Positions 24,158 through 34,081 of a DNA stretch of 46,910 nucleotides are shown one piece after another. A program made the position numbers and the translations under genes. The stretch spans positions 1-46,910 of the forward strand of contig JACNKN010000065.1 in the NCBI GenBank assembly GCA_014382015.1, read 5' to 3'. Each line of letters begins with the position of its first letter. Position 1 is the first letter of the stretch. The DNA is from Fidelibacterota bacterium (lineage in GTDB: Bacteria; Fidelibacterota; Marinisomatia; Marinisomatales; TCS55). The notes below the pieces were generated by a model, which saw only the letters and a list, made by a program, of their open reading frames with translations, was not told the origin of the DNA and ran no database searches.

Positions 24158-26143
24158 ATGAGTGAAATAGAACAAAAACCTGTCGTTGAACAGACTGAAG
24201 ATTCCCTGGAATTAGCAGTCAGCGCTGAAGCAGTTGAAACAGCGCCATCGACTTCTAACCGCGTAGAATTGTCTGGTGAAGATTTGCCGGATATATCGAC
24301 GCCAAATGTGGAAACATCTGAAGATGAGTCATCGGATGTAGATTCACCAGCCGACGAGGCAAAACCAGAATTAGATTACTTAGGAACAGATCTTTTTAAT
24401 GAGGTCCGAGAAGTATCCATAGAAGACCTTCTCAAATCGGAGGTAACCGAAGAAGTTCCTCAGGAAGAACAAGATCGGTATTTATCAACCTTTTCTGAAA
24501 TAAATGAACGTGAAATTGTCACTGGACGTGTCATTGGGATGAATGAAAAAGAAATCCTCATTGACATTGGATTTAAATCTGAAGGTGTCATTCTTCGGAA
24601 TGAATTCACAGAAGAAAACCTTCCGGAGGTGGGTGAGAAACTGGATGTTTATCTCGAACGTATGGAAGATGAAAGCGGAAAGACGGTTCTATCGAAAGAA
24701 AAAGCAGATTTTCTCCGTCGCTGGACCGAATTACGGAATCATCATGAAACGGGAGAAATCATCAGTGGCCGGATTATTCGCCGGATTAAAGGTGGTATGA
24801 TTGTGGATTTAAATGGTGTTCAGGCATTTTTACCCGGTTCTCAAATTGATGTCCGGCCGGTAAAAGATTTTGATAAATATATTGACTCAGATATAGATCT
24901 TCGTGTTGTTAAATTTAATGAATTCCGTAAAAATGTTGTGGTATCCCATAAAGCAATCTTAGAAGAAAGCATGGCAGAACAACGGGATGAATTATTCCAA
25001 AAACTCGAAGTGGGAAGTGTCATGGAAGGCCGCGTGAAAAATATTACTGATTTCGGTGTATTTATTGACTTGGGAGGAATAGACGGTTTGCTCCATATTA
25101 CTGATTTAAGCTGGGGTCGCGTCAATCATCCTTCAGAATTAATCGGTATGGAAGATACACTTACGGTTAAAATCATTGATTTTGATCAAGACAAGAAGCG
25201 GGTCTCACTTGGGTTGAAACAGTTGACTCCACATCCATGGGATAACGTAGACGAGCGATATCCGGAAGGAACAAATATTACAGGTAAAATTGTCAGCATG
25301 ACCAATTATGGTGCATTTGTTGAAATTGAACCAGGGATTGAAGGGCTTGTCCATGTATCAGAAATGTCTTGGACACGGCATATAAAAAATCCATCAGAAA
25401 TGTATTCTCTTGGAGATGAAGTGGAAGCGGTTGTTCTGGCTATTGATTCGGAAGATCGAAAGATTAGCTTGGGAGCCAAACAACTTCAGGATGACCCATG
25501 GGACCAAATTGAAGAGAAATACATGGTGGGCACCATCGTTAATGGTAAGGTCATAAACCTGACTCAGTTTGGCGCATTCATTGAATTGGAAGAAGGAATT
25601 GATGGACTCATTCATGTATCTGATTTATCTTGGACAAAGATTGTTCGCCATCCAAAGGAAATCATTGAAAAAGGGCAAGAGGTTGAAGTCCGTGTACTTG
25701 AAGTCTCCAGAGAGAGTCGTCGGATTGCATTGGGTCTAAAACAGGTCAGTGACGATCCGTGGCCTGAATTGGTAAAACAATTTGAATCAGGCAAAGAGGT
25801 AGAAGGAGAAATTGTTCGTGTTTTAGATAAAGGTGTGATTTTAATTCTGGATAATGATGTGGAAGGAATCATTCCATTTGGACGCCAGCCTAAACGCCAA
25901 CGAAAGGCATTATCTTCTAAATATAAAGCCGGTCAAAAAATGAAGGGTGTTGTGATGGAAGTGAAACCGGACGACAAGAAAGTTGTTCTTTTCTCCGATG
26001 AACTTAGCAGCGATAAACCGGATAAAAAAGATGCTGTTCAGGAATATCTGAAAAGTCAGGATGGTCCGGTTGGAGAAAAAATCGAAATACCTTCTATTTC
26101 CACTGATGAAACTGAAAGTGATTCCGAACCGGCGGAGGACTAA
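24158..26143 (+). CDS. rpsA: 30S ribosomal protein S1
   Basis: This 661-residue mRNA-binding ribosomal protein contains six S1 RNA-binding domains. They begin around REIVTGRVIG (residue 117), GEIISGRII (203), GSVMEGRVKNITDFGVFIDL (286), GTNITGKIVSMTNYGAFVEI (371), GTIVNGKVINLTQFGAFIEL (458) and GKEVEGEIVRVLDKGVILIL (545). The first two are divergent, as usual for ribosome docking. An acidic, low-complexity N-terminal extension of about 100 residues and an acidic tail make it longer than the E. coli protein, a feature common in FCB bacteria. Confidence 0.95.
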   Translation: MSEIEQKPVVEQTEDSLELAVSAEAVETAPSTSNRVELSGEDLPDISTPNVETSEDESSDVDSPADEAKPELDYLGTDLFNEVREVSIEDLLKSEVTEEVPQEEQDRYLSTFSEINEREIVTGRVIGMNEKEILIDIGFKSEGVILRNEFTEENLPEVGEKLDVYLERMEDESGKTVLSKEKADFLRRWTELRNHHETGEIISGRIIRRIKGGMIVDLNGVQAFLPGSQIDVRPVKDFDKYIDSDIDLRVVKFNEFRKNVVVSHKAILEESMAEQRDELFQKLEVGSVMEGRVKNITDFGVFIDLGGIDGLLHITDLSWGRVNHPSELIGMEDTLTVKIIDFDQDKKRVSLGLKQLTPHPWDNVDERYPEGTNITGKIVSMTNYGAFVEIEPGIEGLVHVSEMSWTRHIKNPSEMYSLGDEVEAVVLAIDSEDRKISLGAKQLQDDPWDQIEEKYMVGTIVNGKVINLTQFGAFIELEEGIDGLIHVSDLSWTKIVRHPKEIIEKGQEVEVRVLEVSRESRRIALGLKQVSDDPWPELVKQFESGKEVEGEIVRVLDKGVILILDNDVEGIIPFGRQPKRQRKALSSKYKAGQKMKGVVMEVKPDDKKVVLFSDELSSDKPDKKDAVQEYLKSQDGPVGEKIEIPSISTDETESDSEPAED

Positions 26144-26170
26144 TCCTGCCGCTCAAAGACCCAAGCCATT

Positions 26171-27166
26171 ATGGGGAAGGTATCCAACCCTAAAAATATA
26201 AAGTCCTTCCTTTTCTTGCAAAAGCTGGGAATTCGGATTGGGGCAATCGGATTGGCTTTATTATTGTGGTTGTTTGTTGTAAGTGAAAACGAATATACCA
26301 TGGTAGTTGATGTGCCTATTGAAGCACGGAATTTGCCTGCAGGCCATGCCCACAAAGAAGAAGTTCCCTCTTCAGCAAAAGTGCGATTGCGCGGCAGGGG
26401 ACGATCATTATTCAAGACCATCATTCTAAAGAATTTCATTCCTGATTTCAAGCTTGTTTTGGATCTGGAACGCATTTCTGAAGAATACGATTTTTTGCTG
26501 AATGATTATTTTGAACGATATCCGCAAAAAGTGGTCATTCCTTCAACATTCGAAGTGAAATATGTTGAAGTGATTTATCCCAGTTCCGTCCATATCAGCC
26601 TTGACGAATATAAAGAAAAGGTGGTTCCTGTTCTGCCAAACATATTGATTCAGCCCGCACCTGGGTTCACCCTGGTTGGGGATCCCATTATTTCACCGGA
26701 AAAAGTGAAAATTGCAGGATCTTGGAATCTGGTAGAAAATGTATCAATGGTTTTTTCGGTACCGGATACTGTTTTGAATGCCACCAACCAAATTTCCCTG
26801 TCTCTTACCTTGGAAGCTGAGCGTGGACAGTTGATTGAATACACACCGAAAAATGTCAACTTTCAACAGAGTATTCAATCTATCAGTGAACGAATTATCA
26901 GCGAAATCCCGGTGGAGATATTGAATGAAAGAGAAGATCTGCAAGTGTTTGTGAGTCCACAAACTGTCTCGCTCACTGTCGTGGGTGGAATGAATTATAT
27001 TGCGAATCTTAAACCGAATGATATATCTATTACGGTTGATTTTAATCTTTGGAATGCTCAACAGCAGTTTTATAATGTAAAGGTCCAGGCACCTGCGGAT
27101 GTGATGGAGTGGATGGATTTATCTCCCAAAAGTATTGAACTGGTGGTCACCAAGAGGGTGGGTTGA
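26171..27166 (+). CDS. YbbR-domain protein (CdaR-like)
   Basis: This 331-residue protein is anchored by one N-terminal helix (IGAIGLALLLWLFVVSENEY, about residues 22-41). Extracytoplasmic YbbR repeats follow, for example VDVPIEARNLPAG and VVPVLPNILIQPAPGFTLVG...PEKVKIAGS. YbbR proteins regulate diadenylate cyclases in Firmicutes; no cdaA gene is in this window, so a role in c-di-AMP signalling is only a family-based guess. The stop TGA overlaps the tsaD TTG start. Confidence 0.8.
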   Translation: MGKVSNPKNIKSFLFLQKLGIRIGAIGLALLLWLFVVSENEYTMVVDVPIEARNLPAGHAHKEEVPSSAKVRLRGRGRSLFKTIILKNFIPDFKLVLDLERISEEYDFLLNDYFERYPQKVVIPSTFEVKYVEVIYPSSVHISLDEYKEKVVPVLPNILIQPAPGFTLVGDPIISPEKVKIAGSWNLVENVSMVFSVPDTVLNATNQISLSLTLEAERGQLIEYTPKNVNFQQSIQSISERIISEIPVEILNEREDLQVFVSPQTVSLTVVGGMNYIANLKPNDISITVDFNLWNAQQQFYNVKVQAPADVMEWMDLSPKSIELVVTKRVG

Positions 27167-28143
27167 TCGTTCTTGGGATTGAAACATCCTGTGATGAAAC
27201 CGCTGCAGCGGTTTGCAGAGATGGTTCAATAATTTCATCACACATTAGATCCCAGACGATTCATAAAAAATATGGCGGCGTCGTCCCGGAAATTGCTTCT
27301 CGGGAACATGAAAAATGCTTAAACAAGATGGTTTCAGATGTCTTAATAGACGGAGGAATTTCTAAAAAAGAATTGGAGGGTATTGCCGTAACTCAGGGAC
27401 CGGGATTATCCGGAACGCTTATTTCAGGAGTTTGTTTTGCTAAGGGTCTTGCCTTAGGATTAGGGTTGCCCATTATGGGTGTGAATCATTTGGAGGCACA
27501 TATCTTCGCGAACTTTTTGGCGGATCCAACGTTAAAATTTCCTTTTATCTGTCTTCTTGTTTCAGGAGGCCATACACAATTATGGTATGTGAAAAACTTT
27601 AATGATTATCAAATGATGGGAGAAAGCCGAGACGATGCAGCAGGAGAAGCATTTGATAAAGGCGCGCGAATATTAGGATTAGCATACCCTGGTGGGCCGG
27701 AAATTGAAAAATTGGCGATTGGCGGCAATCCTAATGCAATTCAATTCCCACGAGCCTTGAGGAAAAATAATAATTTAGAATTCAGCTTTAGTGGATTAAA
27801 AACATCGTTATTATATTATATGGATGATCATAAAAATGCAGATTTGAATGACGTGGCTGCCAGCTATCAACAAGCCATTATTGATGTATTAATAACCAAA
27901 TTATATTGGGCCTTAGACAAAACGCATTGTAATACCTGTGTCATTGCTGGAGGTGTGGCAGCAAATCAATCATTACGCGATTATTCTATCACCAAATTAT
28001 CTGGGAAAAAAGTAATTTTCCCTGAAATGGACCTATGCACAGACAATGCAGCCATGATTGCATTTCTGGGTGAATTATATCTTTCAAGAGGCCATAAAAG
28101 TCCAATCGACTTTCCTATCCTGCCCAATATGAAACTGGCATAA
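27163..28143 (+). CDS. tsaD: tRNA N6-threonylcarbamoyladenosine transferase TsaD
   Basis: This is the 326-residue catalytic subunit for t6A37 formation in ANN-decoding tRNAs. It begins IVLGIETSCDETAAAV. The metal-binding HLEAH pair is at residues about 109-113, the nucleotide-binding VSGGHTQLW follows, and FSFSGLKTSLL, VAGGVAANQSLR and CTDNAAMIA complete the Kae1/ASKHA fold. The start codon is TTG 27163, forced by the position of the conserved N terminus; it overlaps the YbbR stop (TTGA). Confidence 0.95.
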   Translation: MIVLGIETSCDETAAAVCRDGSIISSHIRSQTIHKKYGGVVPEIASREHEKCLNKMVSDVLIDGGISKKELEGIAVTQGPGLSGTLISGVCFAKGLALGLGLPIMGVNHLEAHIFANFLADPTLKFPFICLLVSGGHTQLWYVKNFNDYQMMGESRDDAAGEAFDKGARILGLAYPGGPEIEKLAIGGNPNAIQFPRALRKNNNLEFSFSGLKTSLLYYMDDHKNADLNDVAASYQQAIIDVLITKLYWALDKTHCNTCVIAGGVAANQSLRDYSITKLSGKKVIFPEMDLCTDNAAMIAFLGELYLSRGHKSPIDFPILPNMKLA

Positions 28144-28146
28144 GTC

Positions 28147-30201
28147 ATGCATTTTTCCTTTCTGCATGAAACTGATTTAATCCTATGGGTGATACTATTC
28201 ATGGGGGTGGGATTGACTTTTTTTCTATATAAAATTCTTTCGAATGAACGATGGTATCAACTGTTACTAAGCATCAGAGCAATTGTATTATTATTATTAA
28301 TCATTCTATTATTGAATCCAGTTTTAAATTTTTCCGGTGAAAAGGAAAAAGAACTGAAATGGGCAATTTTTGTTGATAATTCAGCCAGTATAAAATATCA
28401 CCAGACACCTTCGATTCATGCCATCCAATCGGGGATAAATTCATTAACGAATCGCCTGACCGAAAAGAATATTCCGTATGATTTATATCAATTTGCCGAT
28501 AAAATCAATAAATTGAATGGGCCCAACCTTGAAGGAAAGGGTGTCACAACCAACTTGGGAATAGTATCGGAAAAAATAATACAAGATAAAAATGATCTGG
28601 CAGGTGCAGTCATTATTTCTGATGGGTTAATTACGGAAGGGAAAAATCCACTCCGGGAATTTCAACAATTAAACTTTCCGGTTCATACCATTGGGATTGG
28701 AGAAGGAAGTGAATTGGTGGATGTAGCAATTCAATCTATAGATGTACCTACAGTGGTGTTAAAAAGTGATGGGGTGAATGTAAACGTCACGGTTCAATCT
28801 TTGGGGAATATAAGTGATCGATTAAGTGTGTCACTATATGCCAGCGGTCAATTACTTGGATCAAAGCATATTCGTTTGTCTGGATTGGGATCTAAAAAGG
28901 AGATTAATTTTCGATTTCGTCCAAAAGATATAGGTAAACAAAATTATGAAGTTCGCGTTTCATCTGTTGAAGATGAAATCAATATACAAAATAACCGCCA
29001 ACAGTTTAACATCCTGGTGTTGAAGGACCGATATAAGGTTGCCCTACTCACGGGTAGCCCAAATAAAAATACGGGTGTACTCAAACGGATGCTCAATCAA
29101 AATCCACGGATCCATTTAGATCATTTTGTACGCATGACTGAAACAAGATTTCGCCCTGGTATTAAATCTTTTTGGGAAACACCCTACGAACTTATCATTT
29201 TTGAAAATTATCCGATAAAACCATTATCATCTAATTTCGTTCGCATTTTAGGGAAAAAGGTTTTATCCAATCAGGCAGCGTTATTTTTAATTTCCGGTCC
29301 AAACCAGTCGAATGCTTCATTAAAAGGAATTACATCTATACTGGGTGTGACAATTCTGGACACCATTATAGAAACGAAGTCGGTATTTTGGGATTTTACA
29401 GATGAGAAATTGGTCGATGATTCTGAGTTGCCACCCCTTCTTCAAAACATATACATGACCGGTCAAAGTAGTCGGTCTGACACTTTGGCAATTACAGAAA
29501 TGGATTGGCCCTTATGGATCCGGAATCAACATGGAAATATTCGAACAATGGTGTGGACATCTCCCGGGTTAAATACTTTATATAGTTATGAACAAAAATT
29601 ACCTGAACCTGGTGCTTTCTCATTCATCTGGCTTCAATCTATATCCTGGTTGTTAAAGACCGGAGGGGAGCATGAAAACTTTTTCAGGTTAAATAAGGAT
29701 CGATTTCAACAGGGTGAAATGGTTCAGATCTCCGGAAATCAGCCGTTTGAACAATCATCTGAACCAAAGAGAAATGTGATGATAACCCTATTCCATGATT
29801 CAAATGAAATTCTAATGAGGGATATTTTATTTAATATTGAGGAGCAGCGATGGATGGGGGAATTCCGTGCGCCAGGCCCTGGAGAATATCAATATTCAAT
29901 ACATTTTGAATTGGAAAATGAGCCGATTCAAACAGGGTCGTTCCAAGTGTTGGAAAGTCAAATTGAGCTCAACCAGGTTTTTCTAAATAAAAAGCTGCTC
30001 ACATCCATTTCAAATGAAACGGATGGGCAGTATTTACCCTGGGCATCCCGAGACAGTTTATTAATTAAATTAAACCCAAAAGTTCGACGTGAATTCAAGG
30101 CGAATATCATTAAATTCAACGAAAGTAAAATCCTGTTATTTATCATAATTCTCTTATTATGTATCGAATGGATCATTCGCCGCAGAAGAGGATTAACTTA
30201 A
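28147..30201 (+). CDS. VWA-like membrane protein
   Basis: This 684-residue protein has two N-terminal helices (about 10-28 and 40-57) and a C-terminal helix (about 658-676) followed by RRRRG. Between them, residues about 75-190 read like a von Willebrand A domain with a MIDAS-like DNSAS motif (FVDNSASIKYH), then AGAVIISDGLITEGKNP. Later parts resemble the CARDB/Ig-like and glutamine-amidotransferase-like portions of similar Bacteroidota membrane proteins. These are uncharacterised and often occur with BatA/MoxR operons, which are not present here. It follows tsaD by 3 bp and precedes ugd by 19 bp. Confidence 0.7.
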   Translation: MHFSFLHETDLILWVILFMGVGLTFFLYKILSNERWYQLLLSIRAIVLLLLIILLLNPVLNFSGEKEKELKWAIFVDNSASIKYHQTPSIHAIQSGINSLTNRLTEKNIPYDLYQFADKINKLNGPNLEGKGVTTNLGIVSEKIIQDKNDLAGAVIISDGLITEGKNPLREFQQLNFPVHTIGIGEGSELVDVAIQSIDVPTVVLKSDGVNVNVTVQSLGNISDRLSVSLYASGQLLGSKHIRLSGLGSKKEINFRFRPKDIGKQNYEVRVSSVEDEINIQNNRQQFNILVLKDRYKVALLTGSPNKNTGVLKRMLNQNPRIHLDHFVRMTETRFRPGIKSFWETPYELIIFENYPIKPLSSNFVRILGKKVLSNQAALFLISGPNQSNASLKGITSILGVTILDTIIETKSVFWDFTDEKLVDDSELPPLLQNIYMTGQSSRSDTLAITEMDWPLWIRNQHGNIRTMVWTSPGLNTLYSYEQKLPEPGAFSFIWLQSISWLLKTGGEHENFFRLNKDRFQQGEMVQISGNQPFEQSSEPKRNVMITLFHDSNEILMRDILFNIEEQRWMGEFRAPGPGEYQYSIHFELENEPIQTGSFQVLESQIELNQVFLNKKLLTSISNETDGQYLPWASRDSLLIKLNPKVRREFKANIIKFNESKILLFIIILLLCIEWIIRRRRGLT

Positions 30202-30220
30202 ATTGAAGAAAAATAATTAA

Positions 30221-31534
30221 ATGAAAAAAATTACATTTATTGGTACGGGTTATGTAGGGCTTGTGGGCGGTGCAGGGATTTCAGAATTTGGACACAGTGT
30301 AACTTGTGCGGATATTGACCAAAATAAAATTGCGCGCCTCCAGGAAGGTGAAATTCCAATTTATGAACCGGGGCTCGAATCCCTGGTGAAGCAAAACGTG
30401 GCCAAAGGTCGCCTTCATTTTTCTGATAATGTTCCCGAATCTATTCAAAATGCAGATATTATTTTTATCGCAGTTGGCACTCCCCAAGGGAGTAATGGAG
30501 AAGCAAATTTGAGCGCCATCGAATCTGTGGCAAAAACCATTGGTGAAAATTTAAATGGATACAAAATTGTTTGTACCAAAAGTACTGTTCCTATTGGTAC
30601 TGGAAAGCGAATCGAAGAAATTATTCGCTCCATAAATCCCAATAGTGATTTTGATTATGTCTCCAATCCGGAATTTTTAAGGGAAGGTGCGGCGGTGAAA
30701 GACTTTTTGCATCCGGATCGTGTCATAATTGGTACCCGAACCCAAAAAGCAATCGATGTTATGGGTGAAGTTTATCGTCCTTTATATATTAATGAAACGC
30801 CCATCATTTCCACATCAGTGGAAACAGCGGAAATGATTAAATATGCGGCCAATGCCTTTTTATCCTTAAAGATCAGTTATATAAATGAAATTGCGAATCT
30901 ATGTGAAGCGGTGGGTGCAGATGTTCATGAAGTGGCGCGAGCCATGGGGCTCGATGGTCGAATCAGTGCAAAATTTTTACATCCGGGACCGGGTTATGGT
31001 GGATCCTGCTTTCCAAAAGATACCCATGCTCTGGCAGCGACAGGGCAGAAATATAGCAGTCCATTATACACCGTTGAAGCGGCGATCAAAACGAATGCAT
31101 CTCAAAAAGTAAGGATGGTGGATAAATTACAGCGTCTCATGGATGGCTCATTCAAGGGAAAAACTGTGGCCGTTCTCGGTCTAGCTTTTAAACCGCAAAC
31201 AGATGATGTTCGCGAAGCGGCCTCCAGAGTGATTGTATCACAATTGGTTGACTCTGGTACAACAGTCCATGCCTACGATCCCATTGCTATGGATAATTTC
31301 AAAATTCATTTTCCCGATATTCAATATTTTGACTCTTGGCAGGATGCTGTGAAAAATGCCCATGCTTGTATTTTGCTCACTGAATGGAATGAATTCCGAG
31401 GGATGGACTTAAATGAATTAAAAGATTTAATGAAACGACCGGTCATTCTCGATACAAAAAATATTTTAAGTATTCATGGATTGGAATCAAGCGGATTCAC
31501 CTATGATAATGTGGGCCGGAAATTGCATCTATGA
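30221..31534 (+). CDS. ugd: UDP-glucose 6-dehydrogenase
   Basis: This 437-residue enzyme oxidises UDP-glucose to UDP-glucuronate with two NAD+. The Rossmann motif GTGYVGLVGG is at residues 8-17. The catalytic region GYGGSCFPKDTHAL holds the active-site Cys near residue 262, the C-terminal domain has LGLAFKPQTDDVREA, and the length is typical. The product feeds polysaccharide and lipopolysaccharide synthesis, consistent with rfbC next to it; the two overlap by 4 bp (ATGA). Confidence 0.95.
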   Translation: MKKITFIGTGYVGLVGGAGISEFGHSVTCADIDQNKIARLQEGEIPIYEPGLESLVKQNVAKGRLHFSDNVPESIQNADIIFIAVGTPQGSNGEANLSAIESVAKTIGENLNGYKIVCTKSTVPIGTGKRIEEIIRSINPNSDFDYVSNPEFLREGAAVKDFLHPDRVIIGTRTQKAIDVMGEVYRPLYINETPIISTSVETAEMIKYAANAFLSLKISYINEIANLCEAVGADVHEVARAMGLDGRISAKFLHPGPGYGGSCFPKDTHALAATGQKYSSPLYTVEAAIKTNASQKVRMVDKLQRLMDGSFKGKTVAVLGLAFKPQTDDVREAASRVIVSQLVDSGTTVHAYDPIAMDNFKIHFPDIQYFDSWQDAVKNAHACILLTEWNEFRGMDLNELKDLMKRPVILDTKNILSIHGLESSGFTYDNVGRKLHL

Positions 31535-32094
31535 AAGTAATGCAAACATCCATACCCGGTGTCATTAAAATTCAACCCAAAGTCCATTTAGATCTACGAG
31601 GTTATTTTTTTGAATCCTTTAAAAGTACTGAATTTCAATCCCATGGGTTGCCCACAAATTTTGTTCAGGATAATCAGGCAAAATCAACAAAAGGCGTTCT
31701 GCGGGGGCTGCATTACCAACTAAGATATCCCCAGGGAAAACTGGTTTGGGTGAGTGAAGGTAAGGTGTTGGATGTGGCCGTGGATATCCGTCAGAATTCC
31801 CCAACATTTGGTCAATTTGAATCGGCCATTTTGGATGACGAAAACCACACTCGTTTTTATATTCCATCGGGATTTGCCCATGGATATTATGTATTATCTG
31901 ATTCAGCTATTTTTCAATATAAGTGTACAGATACCTATCATCCGGAAGATGAGTATGGTGTCCAATGGAATGATCCGGACATTGGAATTCCATGGGGGAG
32001 TGGTGATAAATTGGTATCTGAAAAAGATAAAAATTTATCCAATTTAAAGGATATAAATTCAAAATTACTCCCCACATTTGAAAAGGATAGTTAA
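31531..32094 (+). CDS. rfbC: dTDP-4-dehydrorhamnose 3,5-epimerase
   Basis: This 187-residue cupin-fold epimerase is the third step to dTDP-L-rhamnose. Conserved residues are seen in RGYFFESF, FVQDNQAKSTKGVLRGLHYQ (catalytic His), DVAVDIR, and IPSGFAHGYYVLSD. rfbA, rfbB and rfbD are not in the window, so it may serve a shared pathway or epimerise a related sugar. It abuts serS (stop immediately followed by ATG). Confidence 0.92.
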   Translation: MKVMQTSIPGVIKIQPKVHLDLRGYFFESFKSTEFQSHGLPTNFVQDNQAKSTKGVLRGLHYQLRYPQGKLVWVSEGKVLDVAVDIRQNSPTFGQFESAILDDENHTRFYIPSGFAHGYYVLSDSAIFQYKCTDTYHPEDEYGVQWNDPDIGIPWGSGDKLVSEKDKNLSNLKDINSKLLPTFEKDS

Positions 32095-33363
32095 ATGTTA
32101 CCCATTGAATCCATACGTAACAACCCTGAAACTGTTGAAAAACAACTGGCTTCTAAAGGCGAAACGATTGCTATCAGTGAAATTTTAAAGATAGATAAAT
32201 TATACCGAAATCAAATGGGTGAAGCCAATGATTTAAGGGCGTTGAGAAACAAGGTATCTGATGAAATTGCTCAAGCCAAGCGTTCGGGAGATAATGCGGA
32301 TGATGCCATTCAATCCATGCGAAAAGTTTCCCAACAGATTAATGAATTAGAAGAAAAAACCCAAGTATCCAAAACAGAATTGGATGACCATTTGTTAGGC
32401 CTTCCCAACCTACCTCATGATTCAGTTCCGATCGGAAGGAACGAAAAAGATAATCCCCTGGTCCGTCAATGGGGAGAGGAACCGTCTTTCGAATTTGAAC
32501 CTAAAAATCATTTAGAGTTAGGGGAGTCTCTCGGGCTTTTTGACTTTGAACGGGGTGCAAAAATATCTGGTTCCGGATTTCCTCTTTATACAGGTAATGG
32601 TGCAAAGTTGGAACGCGCCCTGATTAATTTTATGCTGGATATTCAAACGGAACAGCATGGGTATACGGAAATATTTCCTCCATTTCTGGTGCGGCCATCT
32701 GCACCAATGACAACGGGAAATCTACCAAAATTTGCCGATGATATGTATCCATCCGAAAAAGATGGATTATGGCTGATCCCTACAGCAGAAGTTCCTGTCA
32801 CCAATATCCATCGAGATGAAATTCTTCAGGAAGATCAATTGCCCATTAATTATACAGCCTATTCGGCCTGCTTTCGGCGGGAAGCGGGTTCATACGGAAA
32901 AGATACACGGGGATTTTTACGGCTTCATCAATTTAATAAGGTTGAATTAGTGAAATTTGTGAAACCTGAAAATTCCTATAATGAATTAGAATCCTTGGTG
33001 ACTCATGCTGAAGCGGTCCTTCAATCTCTCGAGTTGAAATATCGTGTTATAGAATTATGCACTGGGGACTTGAGTTTTTCCGCAGCTAAATGTTATGATA
33101 TTGAATTATGGGCTCCTGGTGAACAAAAATGGCTGGAAGTATCTTCCTGCAGCAATTTTGAAGATTTTCAGGCGCGGCGCGGTCATATTCGATATCGAAA
33201 ATCAGCGGATAAAAAAGTGGAATTTGTACATACGCTCAATGGCAGCGGTGTGGCCACACCGAGATTGTTAGTGGCTTTGCTGGAAACGTATCAAAACACG
33301 GATGGATCTATTTCAATTCCCAAAGCGCTTCAATCTTATATGGGTACAACGGTTCTTGATTAA
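32095..33363 (+). CDS. serS: seryl-tRNA synthetase
   Basis: This 422-residue class II synthetase has the long N-terminal coiled coil for tRNA-Ser binding (about residues 25-105). The catalytic core has motif 2 CFRREAGSYGKDTRG near residue 258 and motif 3 GSGVATPRLLVALLE near 383. Length and order are normal. plsC starts within its last codons. Confidence 0.96.
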   Translation: MLPIESIRNNPETVEKQLASKGETIAISEILKIDKLYRNQMGEANDLRALRNKVSDEIAQAKRSGDNADDAIQSMRKVSQQINELEEKTQVSKTELDDHLLGLPNLPHDSVPIGRNEKDNPLVRQWGEEPSFEFEPKNHLELGESLGLFDFERGAKISGSGFPLYTGNGAKLERALINFMLDIQTEQHGYTEIFPPFLVRPSAPMTTGNLPKFADDMYPSEKDGLWLIPTAEVPVTNIHRDEILQEDQLPINYTAYSACFRREAGSYGKDTRGFLRLHQFNKVELVKFVKPENSYNELESLVTHAEAVLQSLELKYRVIELCTGDLSFSAAKCYDIELWAPGEQKWLEVSSCSNFEDFQARRGHIRYRKSADKKVEFVHTLNGSGVATPRLLVALLETYQNTDGSISIPKALQSYMGTTVLD

Positions 33364-34081
33364 TATTCGATTCTTCTGGTTTTTTATAAATGTGATTATT
33401 TGGACGATTATTTTTGCAATAATTGGGATCGTTGGTTCTTTATTCGAGTGGCGGGGTAAATTTTTAAGTTGGATTGCCCAAACCTGGTCCAAATTTTTAT
33501 TAGCTGTGGGTGGGTTGAAATATAGGGTAGTTGGTTTGGACAATTTAGACCCCAGAGGGAATTATGTTTTTGCGGCGAATCATGAATCAGCTTTAGATAT
33601 TCCATTAGCCTTCGGCGGACTTCCATATCATATAGTGGCCATTGCCAAAATCGAATTGAAGCGAATTCCGATTTTCGGATGGGCTATGATGGCAGGGGGC
33701 CACTTTTTTGTAGATCGAACCAATCATTCAAAAGCCTTAAATTCTTTAGATAAGGCAAAGGCGTCTATGGTAAAAAACCCCCGATCAATCATAATCTACC
33801 CCGAAGGAACCCGTTCTATAAATGGAGAAATAAAACCATTTAAAAAAGGAGGACTTATCATGGCACTCCAGATGGGAATACCGGTGGTACCAATTGCCTT
33901 GTGCGGCACCAGAAATGCCTTGGGGAAAAAAGGTCTTGTTTTACGTGGTCAAACACTTGAATTACGAATCGGGAAACCCATTCTTACCCAACATATTCAA
34001 TATGAAGATCGGCGTCAATTTGTGATGGATGTACGTCAAGAAGTAGTGGCATTAAAAAAGAAATGGCATCATGCAGCCTAA
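33356..34081 (+). CDS. plsC: 1-acyl-sn-glycerol-3-phosphate acyltransferase (PlsC-like)
   Basis: This approximately 241-residue membrane-associated acyltransferase makes phosphatidic acid. An N-terminal helix (FFWFFINVIIWTIIFAIIGIV) precedes motif I NHESALD near residue 75, motif II (FFVDRTN), motif III YPEGTRS near residue 149 and motif IV VPIALCG. I chose TTG 33356, which overlaps serS by 8 bp; an in-frame ATG at 33302 would extend 62 bp into serS and add a peptide without family character. It overlaps the DUF2851 gene by 11 bp. Confidence 0.88.
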   Translation: MINIRFFWFFINVIIWTIIFAIIGIVGSLFEWRGKFLSWIAQTWSKFLLAVGGLKYRVVGLDNLDPRGNYVFAANHESALDIPLAFGGLPYHIVAIAKIELKRIPIFGWAMMAGGHFFVDRTNHSKALNSLDKAKASMVKNPRSIIIYPEGTRSINGEIKPFKKGGLIMALQMGIPVVPIALCGTRNALGKKGLVLRGQTLELRIGKPILTQHIQYEDRRQFVMDVRQEVVALKKKWHHAA